A stretch of 64,000 bases of DNA from Ignavibacteria bacterium (GCA_016710985.1 JADJTX010000003.1:1-64000), one strand, 5' to 3'. Counted from the stretch's first letter, positions 54,590 to 63,622 are shown. Notes: a model not told the origin generated them from the letters alone. Made by a program: numbers and translations.

Positions 54590-54670
54590 GACACGAATTT
54601 CACGAATTAGCACTAATAATAAAAAATGAAGCATGAAAATAATTTGTGATAATTTGTGTAATTAGTGTCA
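54590..54670. repeat. GCCACGAATT dispersed hairpin, copy G
   Basis: GACACGAATTTCACGAATTA pairs with TTTGTGTAATTAGTGTC. It begins 14 bp after the MFS stop. Confidence 0.75.
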
Positions 54671-54748
54671 AAAGAATCTCCAAAAATTATGTTGGTAATT
54701 TTATTTTACAAATAAAAAATTTATTTTAAACTTAATAAAGATAACAAA

Positions 54749-55630
54749 ATGGATTTCGGAAAAGCGGAAAACCTTGACGATGTAGACTTCACTTTACCTG
54801 ATGATCATCCGGACACTGAGAAGCTATTAAAAAGTCTGAAGAAACCAAAGAAGCAGGAGGTTTACGTCGGCTGTGCTAAGTGGGGAATAAAGGAATGGGT
54901 AGGAAAATTTTATCCGCCTAAGACTAAAGAAAAAGATTTCAGGAAGTATTACATTACACAGTTCAACTGTATCGAATTAAATCCAACTCACTACCGCATA
55001 CCAAAGAAAGAAATTATTAATGACTGGAAATCAGGCGTTTCAAAAGACTTCAGATTCTGTCCGAAGTTTTATCAGGGAATAAGCCACTTTAAGAGATTAA
55101 AAAATTGTGAAGAGGTTACAAAAGTATTTTATGATTCAATCAGTAATTTCGGAAATAATTTAGGTACATGTTTTTTACAGCTTCCGCCGAATTATCCCCC
55201 GAAGAATTTACAGGATCTTGATAATTATCTGAAATCACTTCCGAAGAAGCCTGAAGTCTGTCTTGAGCTCCGTCATAAGGGTTGGTTTAATGATCCAAAA
55301 ATAGGAGATGAACTTTATGCAATGCTGAAGAAAAACAAAATTGGTTATGTGATCACAGATGCAGCGGGAAGACGCGACGTAATTCACATGCGGCTTTCGA
55401 CTCCGACTGCGTTCATACGTTTTGTCGGCAACAGTCTTCATCCGACAGATTACACAAGAGTTGATGAGTGGGTTATGAGAATTAAGAAATGGCTGAAAGC
55501 AGGAATTCATAATGTATACTTTTTAATGCATATGCATGACGAGAGATATTCTCCTGAACTTTGTGTTTATGTTATTAACAAATTAAATAAAGAGTGTGGA
55601 CTCAAACTGACTGTACCTGTGTTAAAGTAA
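54749..55630 (+). CDS. DUF72 (YecE-like) protein
   Basis: A 293-residue protein with VGCAKWGIKEWVGKFYPPKT, FNCIELNPTHYRIP, FRFCPKFYQGISH, LQLPPNY and ELRHKGWF, the DUF72 TIM-barrel blocks. Biochemical role of the family is not established. The first 45 residues are an acidic extension before the domain. It converges with the SRAP gene. Confidence 0.9.
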   Translation: MDFGKAENLDDVDFTLPDDHPDTEKLLKSLKKPKKQEVYVGCAKWGIKEWVGKFYPPKTKEKDFRKYYITQFNCIELNPTHYRIPKKEIINDWKSGVSKDFRFCPKFYQGISHFKRLKNCEEVTKVFYDSISNFGNNLGTCFLQLPPNYPPKNLQDLDNYLKSLPKKPEVCLELRHKGWFNDPKIGDELYAMLKKNKIGYVITDAAGRRDVIHMRLSTPTAFIRFVGNSLHPTDYTRVDEWVMRIKKWLKAGIHNVYFLMHMHDERYSPELCVYVINKLNKECGLKLTVPVLK

Positions 55631-55633
55631 GAA

Positions 55634-56337
55634 TTAAAATAATGATTCCTGAATTGACTTTACTTCGGTGACCTCTTCATCTTCTTTCATCATTTCTGAT
55701 CTTACCGGCATAAGCTTTTCATAATTTTCTTCGGCAGAGTCAGTAAAATAATTAAATACATTTTTATCATCGAGAATCACCGGCATTCGGTTATGAATTT
55801 CAGTCATGAATTTGTTTGGGGAGGTTGTGATCAGTGTAAACTCATTTATGTCTTCATTATTTTTCCAGTAAAGACCCGGGACAAGAAATAAATCATTCTT
55901 CACTAATTTGATCTTAGTTTTTGTTTTTTTTTCTTTCCTTTATCAACCCATTCATAAAATCCAAACATTGGAATCAGTATCCTGTTCTGATCAAATATTT
56001 TTTGCCAGAAGGGTTTCTCTTTAATGGTGTCATCACGGGAATTGAATATCAGAGGTGATTTATTTTCGGGATCAAATCTGATTCCCCACTTCATCCTTGT
56101 AAGAAATTTTTTACCTTTATTGTAAGTAATAACAGGTATGTTTTCGGTAAGCATGGCATCTTGCTCTCTTTTATGTTTTCTTTGCTCTTCAAGCTCTTCA
56201 TCAATTTCCTCTTCAAGTTCTTTTTCTTCCTCTTCAATCTCACCATATAGCTTTATTCGGATTTCCTCATTATAAGTATCTTCAAGAATTTTTCTAAGTT
56301 TTGACAGCTTACCTGCTGTTACGAATTGTCGGCACAT
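55634..56337 (-). CDS. SRAP-family protein (HMCES/YedK, frameshifted)
   Basis: SRAP proteins form a covalent bond between Cys2 and abasic sites in single-stranded DNA. Here Cys2 (MCRQF), the asparagine of FNSRDDTI, the glutamate of FYEWVDKG and the histidine of HNRMPVIL are all present, but over two frames joined near 55905 in a run of K codons; one indel restores about 235 residues. Residues 32-62 are an unusual Glu/Lys-rich insertion. The third residue is R in place of the usual G. Confidence 0.88.
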
Positions 56338-56430
56338 AAAATATTTTTCTGCAATATAATTATTTTATAAAGAACGTAAAATTTAATTTGAATACAATTT
56401 CAAATTAAAGTATTTTGGTAAAATTCATAA

Positions 56431-57252
56431 ATGAAGATTAACTTTACAATAGACGGCAAAGTCTTCTCCTGCGACACATCAGAGCCCATAGACATTTCAA
56501 TACCGATAATATTCAACGGTGAACAACCTAATACATATGACGTCGACAAAGCAGCAGCCAAAGCGGTTGAAACCGCTGAATTTGTTGGCGATACACGGCG
56601 AGGTGGAAGCTGTAACTTTGAAGAGTATAAGCTCATTCCGCATTGCAATGGAACTCATACTGAATGCGTCGGACATATTTCACTTGAAAGAATTTCCATT
56701 CACAATACTTTGAGTGATTCATTTATTCCTGCAACTTTTATTACAGTTACTCCCGAAAAAGCATTTGATTCACAAGATAATTACATCCCGGCTAAAAGTG
56801 AAAATGATTTTATGATTACAAAAAAAGCATTAGAGGTAAAATTAAAAGATTCAGACATGAAATTTCTTGAAGGATTAATAATCAGGACATTGCCAAATGA
56901 AGATTCAAAGAAGTCGAGACAATACATGAAACAACATCCGCCTTTTTTTTCAATTGAAGGAATGGAATATATTTTGAAATTAAATATAAAACATCTGCTC
57001 ATAGATATTCCTTCAGTAGACAGAACTTTTGATGAAGGCAAACTCACTGCTCATCACATTTTCTGGGATGTTCCGTTTGGATCTCACGATGTTGATAAAG
57101 AAAAACATTCGATGAGGACGATTACAGAAATGATATATGCTTCAAATGATATTGAAGACGGAAGATATCTGATTAATATACAAATACCGGATTTTGTTGC
57201 GGATGCCGCGCCGAGCCGTATACTTTTATACAAAATAGGAATTAAGAATTAA
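56431..57252 (+). CDS. Cyclase-family metal hydrolase, probable arylformamidase (KynB-like)
   Basis: A 273-residue cyclase-fold hydrolase. HCNGTHTECVGH (from residue 71) is the HxGTHxDxxxH-type metal site, and YILKLNIKHLLIDIPSVDRT is the second family block. With kynureninase (58106) and kynurenine monooxygenase (60843) close by on the same strand, the likely reaction is hydrolysis of N-formylkynurenine to kynurenine. It is longer than classical KynB (about 210 residues). Its last residues IGIKN and stop fall in an AATTAAG repeat. Confidence 0.75.
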   Translation: MKINFTIDGKVFSCDTSEPIDISIPIIFNGEQPNTYDVDKAAAKAVETAEFVGDTRRGGSCNFEEYKLIPHCNGTHTECVGHISLERISIHNTLSDSFIPATFITVTPEKAFDSQDNYIPAKSENDFMITKKALEVKLKDSDMKFLEGLIIRTLPNEDSKKSRQYMKQHPPFFSIEGMEYILKLNIKHLLIDIPSVDRTFDEGKLTAHHIFWDVPFGSHDVDKEKHSMRTITEMIYASNDIEDGRYLINIQIPDFVADAAPSRILLYKIGIKN

Positions 57253-57285
57253 GAATTACAAAATTACAAATTACAAATTGCAAAT
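57241..57285. repeat. AATTAAGAATTACAAA short repeat after the formamidase gene
   Basis: GAATTAAGAATTAAGAATTA then ACAAATT units. The stop codon of the upstream gene (TAA at 57250-57252) lies inside it. Confidence 0.6.
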
Positions 57286-57306
57286 AATTTTTAACTTAGA
57301 GTTTCT

Positions 57307-57780
57307 GTGATAAAAAGATTATCGGCTTTAATTGGATTATGGAAAGGTAACGGCGTTGCAAATTTTCCGACGATAGAAAAGACTGAATACATTGAAGAAC
57401 TTGAATTTAAATTTATCGGAGATGATGAGTCAATTATGTTTGAGCAAAAGACATGGTTTAAAATTGACGGAAACAAAGGAGCGCCGCTGCACTGTGAGTC
57501 GGGTTATATAATTGCTTATCCCGATGATACTTTTGAATTGTTCAATGCACAGAACAGCAAGCGTGTGGAAGTTATGAAAAGTACCTTTGTTCAAATTAAT
57601 GAATCGAAACTGCAGTTAACATTTGAATCAAAATATTTCGGCAATGATGAAAGGATGGTGAAGACAGCACGTAAATTTACTGTTGAAGAAAACTCTTTGC
57701 ACTTTGAAATGAAAATGGCTACACAGAAAACTCCTGAATTTCAGAAGCATTTAGAATCGGTACTGAAAAGAAGTTTATAA
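57307..57780 (+). CDS. Nitrobindin-like heme-binding beta-barrel protein
   Basis: A 157-residue protein with LIGLWKGNGVANFPTIEKTE-Y, FEQKTWFKIDGNKGAPLHCE-SGY and a C-terminal FEMKMATQKTPEFQKHLESV, the nitrobindin (THAP4-like) pattern: LxGxWxGxGxxxxP, a tW...plHxExG segment and a histidine near the C-terminus that could ligate heme. Start is GTG 57307. Known relatives bind heme and react with NO or peroxynitrite; the role next to kynurenine genes is unclear. Confidence 0.8.
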   Translation: MIKRLSALIGLWKGNGVANFPTIEKTEYIEELEFKFIGDDESIMFEQKTWFKIDGNKGAPLHCESGYIIAYPDDTFELFNAQNSKRVEVMKSTFVQINESKLQLTFESKYFGNDERMVKTARKFTVEENSLHFEMKMATQKTPEFQKHLESVLKRSL

Positions 57781-57815
57781 AGTTTATAAAGTTTATAAAG
57801 TTTGTATTATTTATA
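57776..57815. repeat. AGTTTATAA tandem repeat at the nitrobindin stop
   Basis: Three to four units of AGTTTATAA; the first contains the TAA stop of the preceding gene. Confidence 0.75.
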
Positions 57816-57858
57816 AAGTGGAAAACATTTTAATATTTTGTAATTTAAAGTAAAAGTT

Positions 57859-58089
57859 ATGAACAATTTATTAAGCAGAATTACAACAGATCCGGATTTA
57901 TGCGGTGGTAGACCTACCATCAGAGGTATGAGAGTTCGGGTTGTTGATATATTAGATCTGCTATCCAATGAATTAACACCGGAGCAAATAATGACAGAGT
58001 TACCTTATTTTGAGCTGGATGATATTAAAGCTTCACTAAAATATGCTTCATTAAAGTTTGACCATCCTGTAATTAATTTAAATTCATAA
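57859..58089 (+). CDS. Orphan DUF433 antitoxin-like protein
   Basis: A 76-residue DUF433 protein: ITTDPDLCGGRPTIRGMRVRVVDI, DLLSNELTPEQIMTELPYFE, and DDIKASLKYAS (family pattern given in parts). No DUF5615 toxin follows; the next gene, 16 bp on, is kynureninase. It may be a solitary regulator or a remnant of a pair. Confidence 0.85.
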   Translation: MNNLLSRITTDPDLCGGRPTIRGMRVRVVDILDLLSNELTPEQIMTELPYFELDDIKASLKYASLKFDHPVINLNS

Positions 58090-58105
58090 ATATTAACTAT
58101 AAAGA

Positions 58106-59368
58106 TTGTTTACTTCAGAAAAATCATTTGCTTTGGAAATGGATTCTTCAGATCCGTTAAAAAGCTACAGAGAAAAATTTTATATTCCAAAAGATAAAAA
58201 TGGTAAAGATGTAATTTATTTCGGTGGAAATTCATTGGGACTTCAGTCGAAGTCTGTTCGAAGTTATGTCGAGCAGGAATTACTTGACTGGGAAAAGATC
58301 GCTCTTGCCGGACATACGGAGGCAAAGAATCCGTGGCTTCCGTATCATGAATTTCTGACTGATCAGACTGCTCGTCTTGTAGGAGCAAAGCCGGAAGAAG
58401 TCGTAAACATGAATTCACTCACAACAAATCTCCATCTGATGTTTGTCTCTTTTTACAGACCGGCGAAAGAGCGTCATAAGATTTTAATTGAAGCAAGTGC
58501 GTTTCCTTCAGACCACTATGCAGTTCAGTCACAGATAAGATTTCATGGATTTGATGTTGAAGATTCTTTGATTGAAATGAAACCTCGAGAAGGTGAAGAT
58601 ACGATCCGAACTGAAGACATTGAAGCTATGATTGAAAAGGAAGGAGATTCGATTGCGTTAATATGGTTTGCCGGAGTAAATTATTATACCGGTCAGGCAT
58701 TTGAGTTTGATAGAATTACTAAAGCCGGACATAAGAAGGGATGCGTTGTCGGATTTGATCTTGCGCATGCAACAGGAAATCTTGAAATGAAACTTCACGA
58801 ATGGAATGTTGACTTTGCAGTATGGTGTAATTACAAATACATGAACGCAGGTCCGGGAGCAATTGGAGGTGCTTATGTTCATGAAAAATATTTGAATGAT
58901 CAATCACTGCCGAAATTTCTCGGTTGGTGGGGACACGATAAGGCGACAAGATTTCTGATGGATCATAAATACATTCCGATACCTACTGTAGAAAGCTGGC
59001 AGCTTAGCAATCCGCCGATACTTCAGCTTTCATCACTGAAAGCATCATTAGATATTTTTGATGAAGCCGGTATGAAAGCATTGAGAGAGAAAAGTGAAAA
59101 GCTTACGGCTTATCTCGAATTTCTTATCAATGAAAATAAGACTGAGAAAATAAAAATTATAACACCTTCAAATAAAAATGAAAGAGGATGTCAGCTCTCT
59201 TTAAGAATAAAAAGTAACGGAAAAGATTTATACAATAAGCTGATGAAAAGCGGTGTAGTGTGTGACTGGCGTGAACCTGATGTTATCCGAGTTGCGCCGG
59301 TGCCGCTGTATAATACTTTTGAAGATGTATATAATTTTTCACAATTGTTAAATACGCACAATGTATAA
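58106..59368 (+). CDS. kynU: Kynureninase
   Basis: A 420-residue PLP enzyme that cleaves kynurenine or 3-hydroxykynurenine to (3-hydroxy)anthranilate and alanine. The family start FYIPKDKNGKDVIYFGGNSL is present, FDLAHATGN holds the PLP aspartate region and WCNYKYMNAGPG the Schiff-base lysine. The start is TTG 58106. It overlaps the next gene (methyltransferase) by eight bases. Confidence 0.95.
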   Translation: MFTSEKSFALEMDSSDPLKSYREKFYIPKDKNGKDVIYFGGNSLGLQSKSVRSYVEQELLDWEKIALAGHTEAKNPWLPYHEFLTDQTARLVGAKPEEVVNMNSLTTNLHLMFVSFYRPAKERHKILIEASAFPSDHYAVQSQIRFHGFDVEDSLIEMKPREGEDTIRTEDIEAMIEKEGDSIALIWFAGVNYYTGQAFEFDRITKAGHKKGCVVGFDLAHATGNLEMKLHEWNVDFAVWCNYKYMNAGPGAIGGAYVHEKYLNDQSLPKFLGWWGHDKATRFLMDHKYIPIPTVESWQLSNPPILQLSSLKASLDIFDEAGMKALREKSEKLTAYLEFLINENKTEKIKIITPSNKNERGCQLSLRIKSNGKDLYNKLMKSGVVCDWREPDVIRVAPVPLYNTFEDVYNFSQLLNTHNV

Positions 59369-60077
59369 TCAGCTTGCAAAATATTATGATAAGATCTATC
59401 AGTGGAAGGATTATAAAACCGAATGTGAGAAGATACATGCTCTGATTAAGAGATATAAAAAGACATCGGGAAAGGAAATGCTTGATGTTGCCTGCGGAAC
59501 GGGTAATCATATTCAATATCTGAACAAGTATTATAACATTACAGGACTTGATCTGGATAAAGATATGCTGAAGATTGCGAAGGAAAAATTTCCCGGTGTT
59601 AAATTCCATAGCGGAGATATGAGAAATTTTGATTTGGGAAAAAAGTATGATGTGATCGTTTGTCTGTTTGCGGCGATCGCTCATCTTCTAACTAAGACCG
59701 ATCTAAAGAAAGCTATTAAAAAACTCACGGAGCATTTAAAGGAAGGAGGAGTCATGATTCTTGAAGGATTTGTAGAACCTGATTCATTTATACCCGGCTT
59801 AGTTCATGCTGTTACTGTAAATGAACCCGATCTGAAAATATGCCGGATGAATATTACAAAAAGAAAGAATAATATTGCGATTGTAAAATTCCATGTCTTA
59901 GTAGCCGATCCCAATGGAGTTGAGTACATTACTGAAGATCACAAGCTTGCGATGTATGAACATAAAGATTTTCTCTATGCAATGAAAAGAGAAGGATTGA
60001 CATCAATGTATTTGAAAAAGGGTTTGATGAAGAACAGAGGTTTGTATATTGGGGTGAAGGACTTTACGATCAAATAA
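59361..60077 (+). CDS. SAM-dependent methyltransferase
   Basis: A 238-residue class I methyltransferase: QLAKYYDKIYQWKDYKTECE at the start, MLDVACGTGNHIQYL (SAM motif I), GLDLDKDMLKIAKEKFPGV, GDMRNFDLGKKYDVIVCLFA. It is translationally coupled to kynU. It could methylate a small molecule, perhaps a kynurenine product, but that is speculation from position only. Confidence 0.88.
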   Translation: MYNQLAKYYDKIYQWKDYKTECEKIHALIKRYKKTSGKEMLDVACGTGNHIQYLNKYYNITGLDLDKDMLKIAKEKFPGVKFHSGDMRNFDLGKKYDVIVCLFAAIAHLLTKTDLKKAIKKLTEHLKEGGVMILEGFVEPDSFIPGLVHAVTVNEPDLKICRMNITKRKNNIAIVKFHVLVADPNGVEYITEDHKLAMYEHKDFLYAMKREGLTSMYLKKGLMKNRGLYIGVKDFTIK

Positions 60078-60468
60078 AATCTATCTTTATGTTTTTCTCT
60101 ATTTGCTTAAACTCTTTATCACTTGTTATAAGAATCCCTTTCCTATTTTCAGTCAAAGCTGCTGCAAAACAATCCGCATAAGACATTTTATTGAAAGCTT
60201 TTATCCTGCTTGCCCTCAAAGTTAACTCTATGTTTGCTTCAATTATCTTTACAGGTAAGGTTTTGATTGCACTAATAATAGTTTCCCCGGCATGATTTCC
60301 GCCTGTTCTTAAGAAGTGATAATAGACCTCGCCGTAATTTACGACACATAAGAATGAGTCCAATCCTTTTTCATTTATTTCCTCAAAATAGTCTGCAACT
60401 TTTCCCGCATTTGGCTCTCCGTCAAGATAGGAGATCAATGCACTGCTGTCAAAAATATATCGCTTCAT
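60070..60468 (-). CDS. vapC: PIN-domain (VapC-type) toxin
   Basis: A 132-residue PIN ribonuclease with FDSSALISYLDGEP (first acid), CVVNYGEVYYHFLR and MSYADCFAAALTE (last acid) then ILITSDKEFK. It overlaps the AbrB-type antitoxin by four bases and converges with the methyltransferase, overlapping it by eight. Confidence 0.9.
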   Translation of the reverse strand: MKRYIFDSSALISYLDGEPNAGKVADYFEEINEKGLDSFLCVVNYGEVYYHFLRTGGNHAGETIISAIKTLPVKIIEANIELTLRASRIKAFNKMSYADCFAAALTENRKGILITSDKEFKQIEKNIKIDFI

Positions 60469-60695
60469 AATTCTCTTTCCTTTTTCTTATCATCGTATAG
60501 TGATTTCAATGCTTTTCCTTTTGTTCCGCCTATGCCGATTAAACTTTTATAATATCCTTTATCAAGCGGTTGCAATATCACTTTATCACCGCTTTCAATA
60601 AATCCGACCTTTGAACCCTTTTTTAATCCAAGTTTTTTTCTTATTCTGGAAGGCACAACGATCTGACCTTTGATTGTTAAAGATGAAGTTTCCAT
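60465..60695 (-). CDS. vapB: AbrB/SpoVT-domain (VapB-type) antitoxin
   Basis: A 76-residue protein starting METSSLTIKGQIVVPSRIRK-KLGL, a textbook SpoVT-AbrB swapped-hairpin DNA-binding domain. It precedes the PIN toxin, as usual for vapBC. Confidence 0.92.
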   Translation of the reverse strand: METSSLTIKGQIVVPSRIRKKLGLKKGSKVGFIESGDKVILQPLDKGYYKSLIGIGGTKGKALKSLYDDKKKEREL

Positions 60696-60842
60696 AATTA
60701 TTTTTATACAAATATAACACTTCTGTAAAAGTATGTCAATAATTATATTGGTTTACTTTTTATTAATGGTTTACATTTTCAAAACAGTATTGATAAATAA
60801 AATTATCCTTTTCATTTAAAGATAGAACAATAATCTTACACT

Positions 60843-62219
60843 ATGAAAACAATCACAATCGTCGGTGCCGGACTTGCGGGCTCACTGCTTTCAGTTTACT
60901 TAGCAAAAAAAGGCTTTGAAGTAAATGTATATGAACGCCGTCCGGATATGCGCAAAGAAAATACGGGAGGCGGAAAGTCGATCAATCTTGCTCTTTCTAC
61001 ACGCGGTATACATGCGCTTAAAGAAGTCGGGCTTTATGATGAGATAAAGCAAATTGCAATCCCGATGTACGGAAGAATGCTTCATTCAGTAAACGGTGAG
61101 TTAAATTTTCAGAGATACGGGAAGGATGATACTGAATACATCAATGCTGTGTCACGCGCTGATCTGAATAAGTCTCTGATGGACCTTGCAGAAAAGAATT
61201 CTTCTGTTAAAATTTATTTTAATCAAAGATGTGACGGCATTAATTTTAAAAACGCTGAAGTAAATTTTCATAATGACATTACAAATGAGTCTTCAAAAAT
61301 AAATTCAGACATTATCATCGCAACAGACGGTGCGACTTCAGCAGTCAGAATGGAAATGATGAAGATCCCGAGATTTAATTTTTCACAGGAATATGAAAAT
61401 TACGGATATAAAGAATTGACAATTCCTGCAGGCAAAGACGGCAGTTTTTTGATGGAGAAGAATGCATTGCACATTTGGCCGCGCGGAAAGTTCATGCTGA
61501 TCGCTCTTCCTAACCTTGACGGAAGCTACACTTGCACGCTCTTTCTTGCTTATGATTCATCATTAGGCGGAGAAGAAAGTTTTGAATACCTGGATACAAA
61601 AGAAAAAGTTAAAGCATTTTTTGAAAAACAATTCCCGGATGCGCTTGCTTTAATACCAACTCTGCTTGAAGATTTTTTCAACAATCCTACCGGGAGTCTC
61701 ATTACAATTAAATGTCATCCGTGGATTGCTGAAGATAAAGTTGCATTGCTAGGAGATGCCGCTCATGCGATAGTACCTTTCTTCGGACAGGGAATGAATG
61801 CAGCGTTTGAAGACTGTACTTGTTTAAATGAATGCATTGATAAATATAATACAGACTGGAAAAAGGTTTTCACAGAATATGAAAGTTTAAGAAAGATCAA
61901 CTCTGATGCTATTGCAGATCTTGCACAGGAAAATTTTATAGAAATGAGAGACTTAGTTGCTGACAATAGATTTCAGTTAAAGAAAAAAATTGAATCAGAA
62001 TTATATAAATTATATCCGGATAAATTCATGCCGAAGTATTCGATGGTAACGTTTAACCGTATCCCCTACTCAGTTGCACTGAGCAGAGGTAAAATTCAGG
62101 AAGAAATATTACATGATTTGAGTGAAGGAATTAATGATATAACCAAAGTAGATTTTAAAAGAGCGAAAGAGATGATAAATGCCAGGTTGGATAAATTAGA
62201 TTTTGATGTACCGGAGTAA
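60843..62219 (+). CDS. kmo: Kynurenine 3-monooxygenase
   Basis: A 458-residue FAD monooxygenase that hydroxylates kynurenine with NADPH and O2. FAD motif TIVGAGLAGSLLSVYLAKKG at the N-terminus, NLALSTRGIHALKEVGL, and GDAAHAIVPFFGQGMNAAFE-D (second FAD motif) are all diagnostic. A hydrophobic C-terminal anchor as in eukaryotic KMO is absent. It is separated from kynU by a methyltransferase and the inverted vapBC pair. Confidence 0.95.
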   Translation: MKTITIVGAGLAGSLLSVYLAKKGFEVNVYERRPDMRKENTGGGKSINLALSTRGIHALKEVGLYDEIKQIAIPMYGRMLHSVNGELNFQRYGKDDTEYINAVSRADLNKSLMDLAEKNSSVKIYFNQRCDGINFKNAEVNFHNDITNESSKINSDIIIATDGATSAVRMEMMKIPRFNFSQEYENYGYKELTIPAGKDGSFLMEKNALHIWPRGKFMLIALPNLDGSYTCTLFLAYDSSLGGEESFEYLDTKEKVKAFFEKQFPDALALIPTLLEDFFNNPTGSLITIKCHPWIAEDKVALLGDAAHAIVPFFGQGMNAAFEDCTCLNECIDKYNTDWKKVFTEYESLRKINSDAIADLAQENFIEMRDLVADNRFQLKKKIESELYKLYPDKFMPKYSMVTFNRIPYSVALSRGKIQEEILHDLSEGINDITKVDFKRAKEMINARLDKLDFDVPE

Positions 62220-62350
62220 TATCATACATCAATTTTATTTGTTGTCTTTTCACACTCATCTGCGAATCAGCCAATCAGTGTAATCAGCGTTCTGAAATAT
62301 TTCATTTATTAACTCGGTTAATTAAAGTAAATTGAAGGCAAACAAAATTT

Positions 62351-63619
62351 ATGTTCGAAAAATTTGTACTTGGTAAAATAGACATTGAGAATAATATTCT
62401 TCAACAACTGATTGAATCAATTCCGGAAGAAGAAACCATTTCAAAGAAAATCATACTAACCTCTGATCTGTCCGATTTTACTAAGAACTATCTGATGTTT
62501 GATTACAGTGAGAAGGAAGGTTTCGAAGAATTATCATCTAAAATTTCAAGGTCGAACAAGCTCTACTTTAACTATACAATAAGACCAAGGTGGACCTTAC
62601 AGACATTTCTTTTCAATAATTTCGAATCACGTCCTCCGAATGATATCCTGAAAAAAATTAATCTGTTTACTTTTTACAGCTTTTATACCGAAGCCATTAA
62701 GGGTTTTATTGCAGATAACTCACAGATTTTCATAACAAAAAATGAAGTTACGTCAATCATTGATCATACTAATAAGGCAATTTATGAAAAGCTGATATCC
62801 GGGATCAGCAATGCGAAGATAAAAAATTTTTTCCTTCAGATATTCATTCTTAAATATGATTCTGAATCTAATTTCAATCTCGAGTCCACTGTTCCTTATT
62901 CGTTCGTTAAAATATTTCTCGATGATAAATCATTTTCAGACCTGGAAAAAAAATTCAGTTCAGTTAAAGGCATAACCGGGGAAACTGAATTGAGTTTAAA
63001 GGATATTATTAAAATTCTGACAGATAAATATCATTTACAGGAAATGATTCCGCACATCAGCAAAACTGATGCAACTAAAGACAGCCCGGCTAAACTTGCT
63101 CCTTTAAATGATATGAAAAAGGAAACCGAACCCATCAGGGAAAAATTAAAAGAAGATGACATAATAATTTCCGGAGTAAAGGAAATTGACCTTAAAAAGG
63201 ATGAAGTTAAAAAGAAGTCAACTGATTATCCCGGCTTAAATGAAAATGATGTTGTAACTGAGAATATTAAACAACAGGACGTTCCGGAAAAAACACATTC
63301 AGCCCGGCTTGTAAATACTGATAAAAAAATTAAGGAGCCGGTTAGCGTTCAAAATGAAGAAACGATCATACCGAAGGAAGATGATAAACTGAAAGGACTT
63401 TTCAGTGAAAAGCAGCTGGAAAAAATTTTATCTAAAGTTTACAGGTCAGACTTAATATACAGGGAAAAATCTTTTGACAATCTCAGAGCATATAAAACCT
63501 GGAGTGAAGCTTCAGCACATCTTAAAGATCTGTTCAAAGTAAATAATGTAGACCTTTATAATAAAGACGTAGTGACATTTGTAAATATTTTAAATGACTA
63601 TTATAAAAATAAGGAGTAG
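62351..63619 (+). CDS. Hypothetical protein upstream of obgE
   Basis: A 422-residue protein with a helical N-terminal part (1-235), a long charged, probably disordered linker (about 240-345, rich in K, E and D), and a small C-terminal helical part (LFSEKQLEKILSKVYRSDLI to VNILNDYYKN). No family recognised, no signal peptide. It ends three bases before obgE and is surely co-transcribed with it. Upstream at 62253-62300 lies a trace of a repeat of the form AATCAGTGTAATCAGCGTTC. Confidence 0.7.
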   Translation: MFEKFVLGKIDIENNILQQLIESIPEEETISKKIILTSDLSDFTKNYLMFDYSEKEGFEELSSKISRSNKLYFNYTIRPRWTLQTFLFNNFESRPPNDILKKINLFTFYSFYTEAIKGFIADNSQIFITKNEVTSIIDHTNKAIYEKLISGISNAKIKNFFLQIFILKYDSESNFNLESTVPYSFVKIFLDDKSFSDLEKKFSSVKGITGETELSLKDIIKILTDKYHLQEMIPHISKTDATKDSPAKLAPLNDMKKETEPIREKLKEDDIIISGVKEIDLKKDEVKKKSTDYPGLNENDVVTENIKQQDVPEKTHSARLVNTDKKIKEPVSVQNEETIIPKEDDKLKGLFSEKQLEKILSKVYRSDLIYREKSFDNLRAYKTWSEASAHLKDLFKVNNVDLYNKDVVTFVNILNDYYKNKE

Positions 63620-63622
63620 AAT

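Noticed and set aside
62253..62300. Fragment AATCAGTGTAATCAGCGTTC upstream of the unknown protein as a regulatory site
   Set aside because: It looks like a single remnant of a dispersed intergenic repeat; one copy is not enough to support a function.
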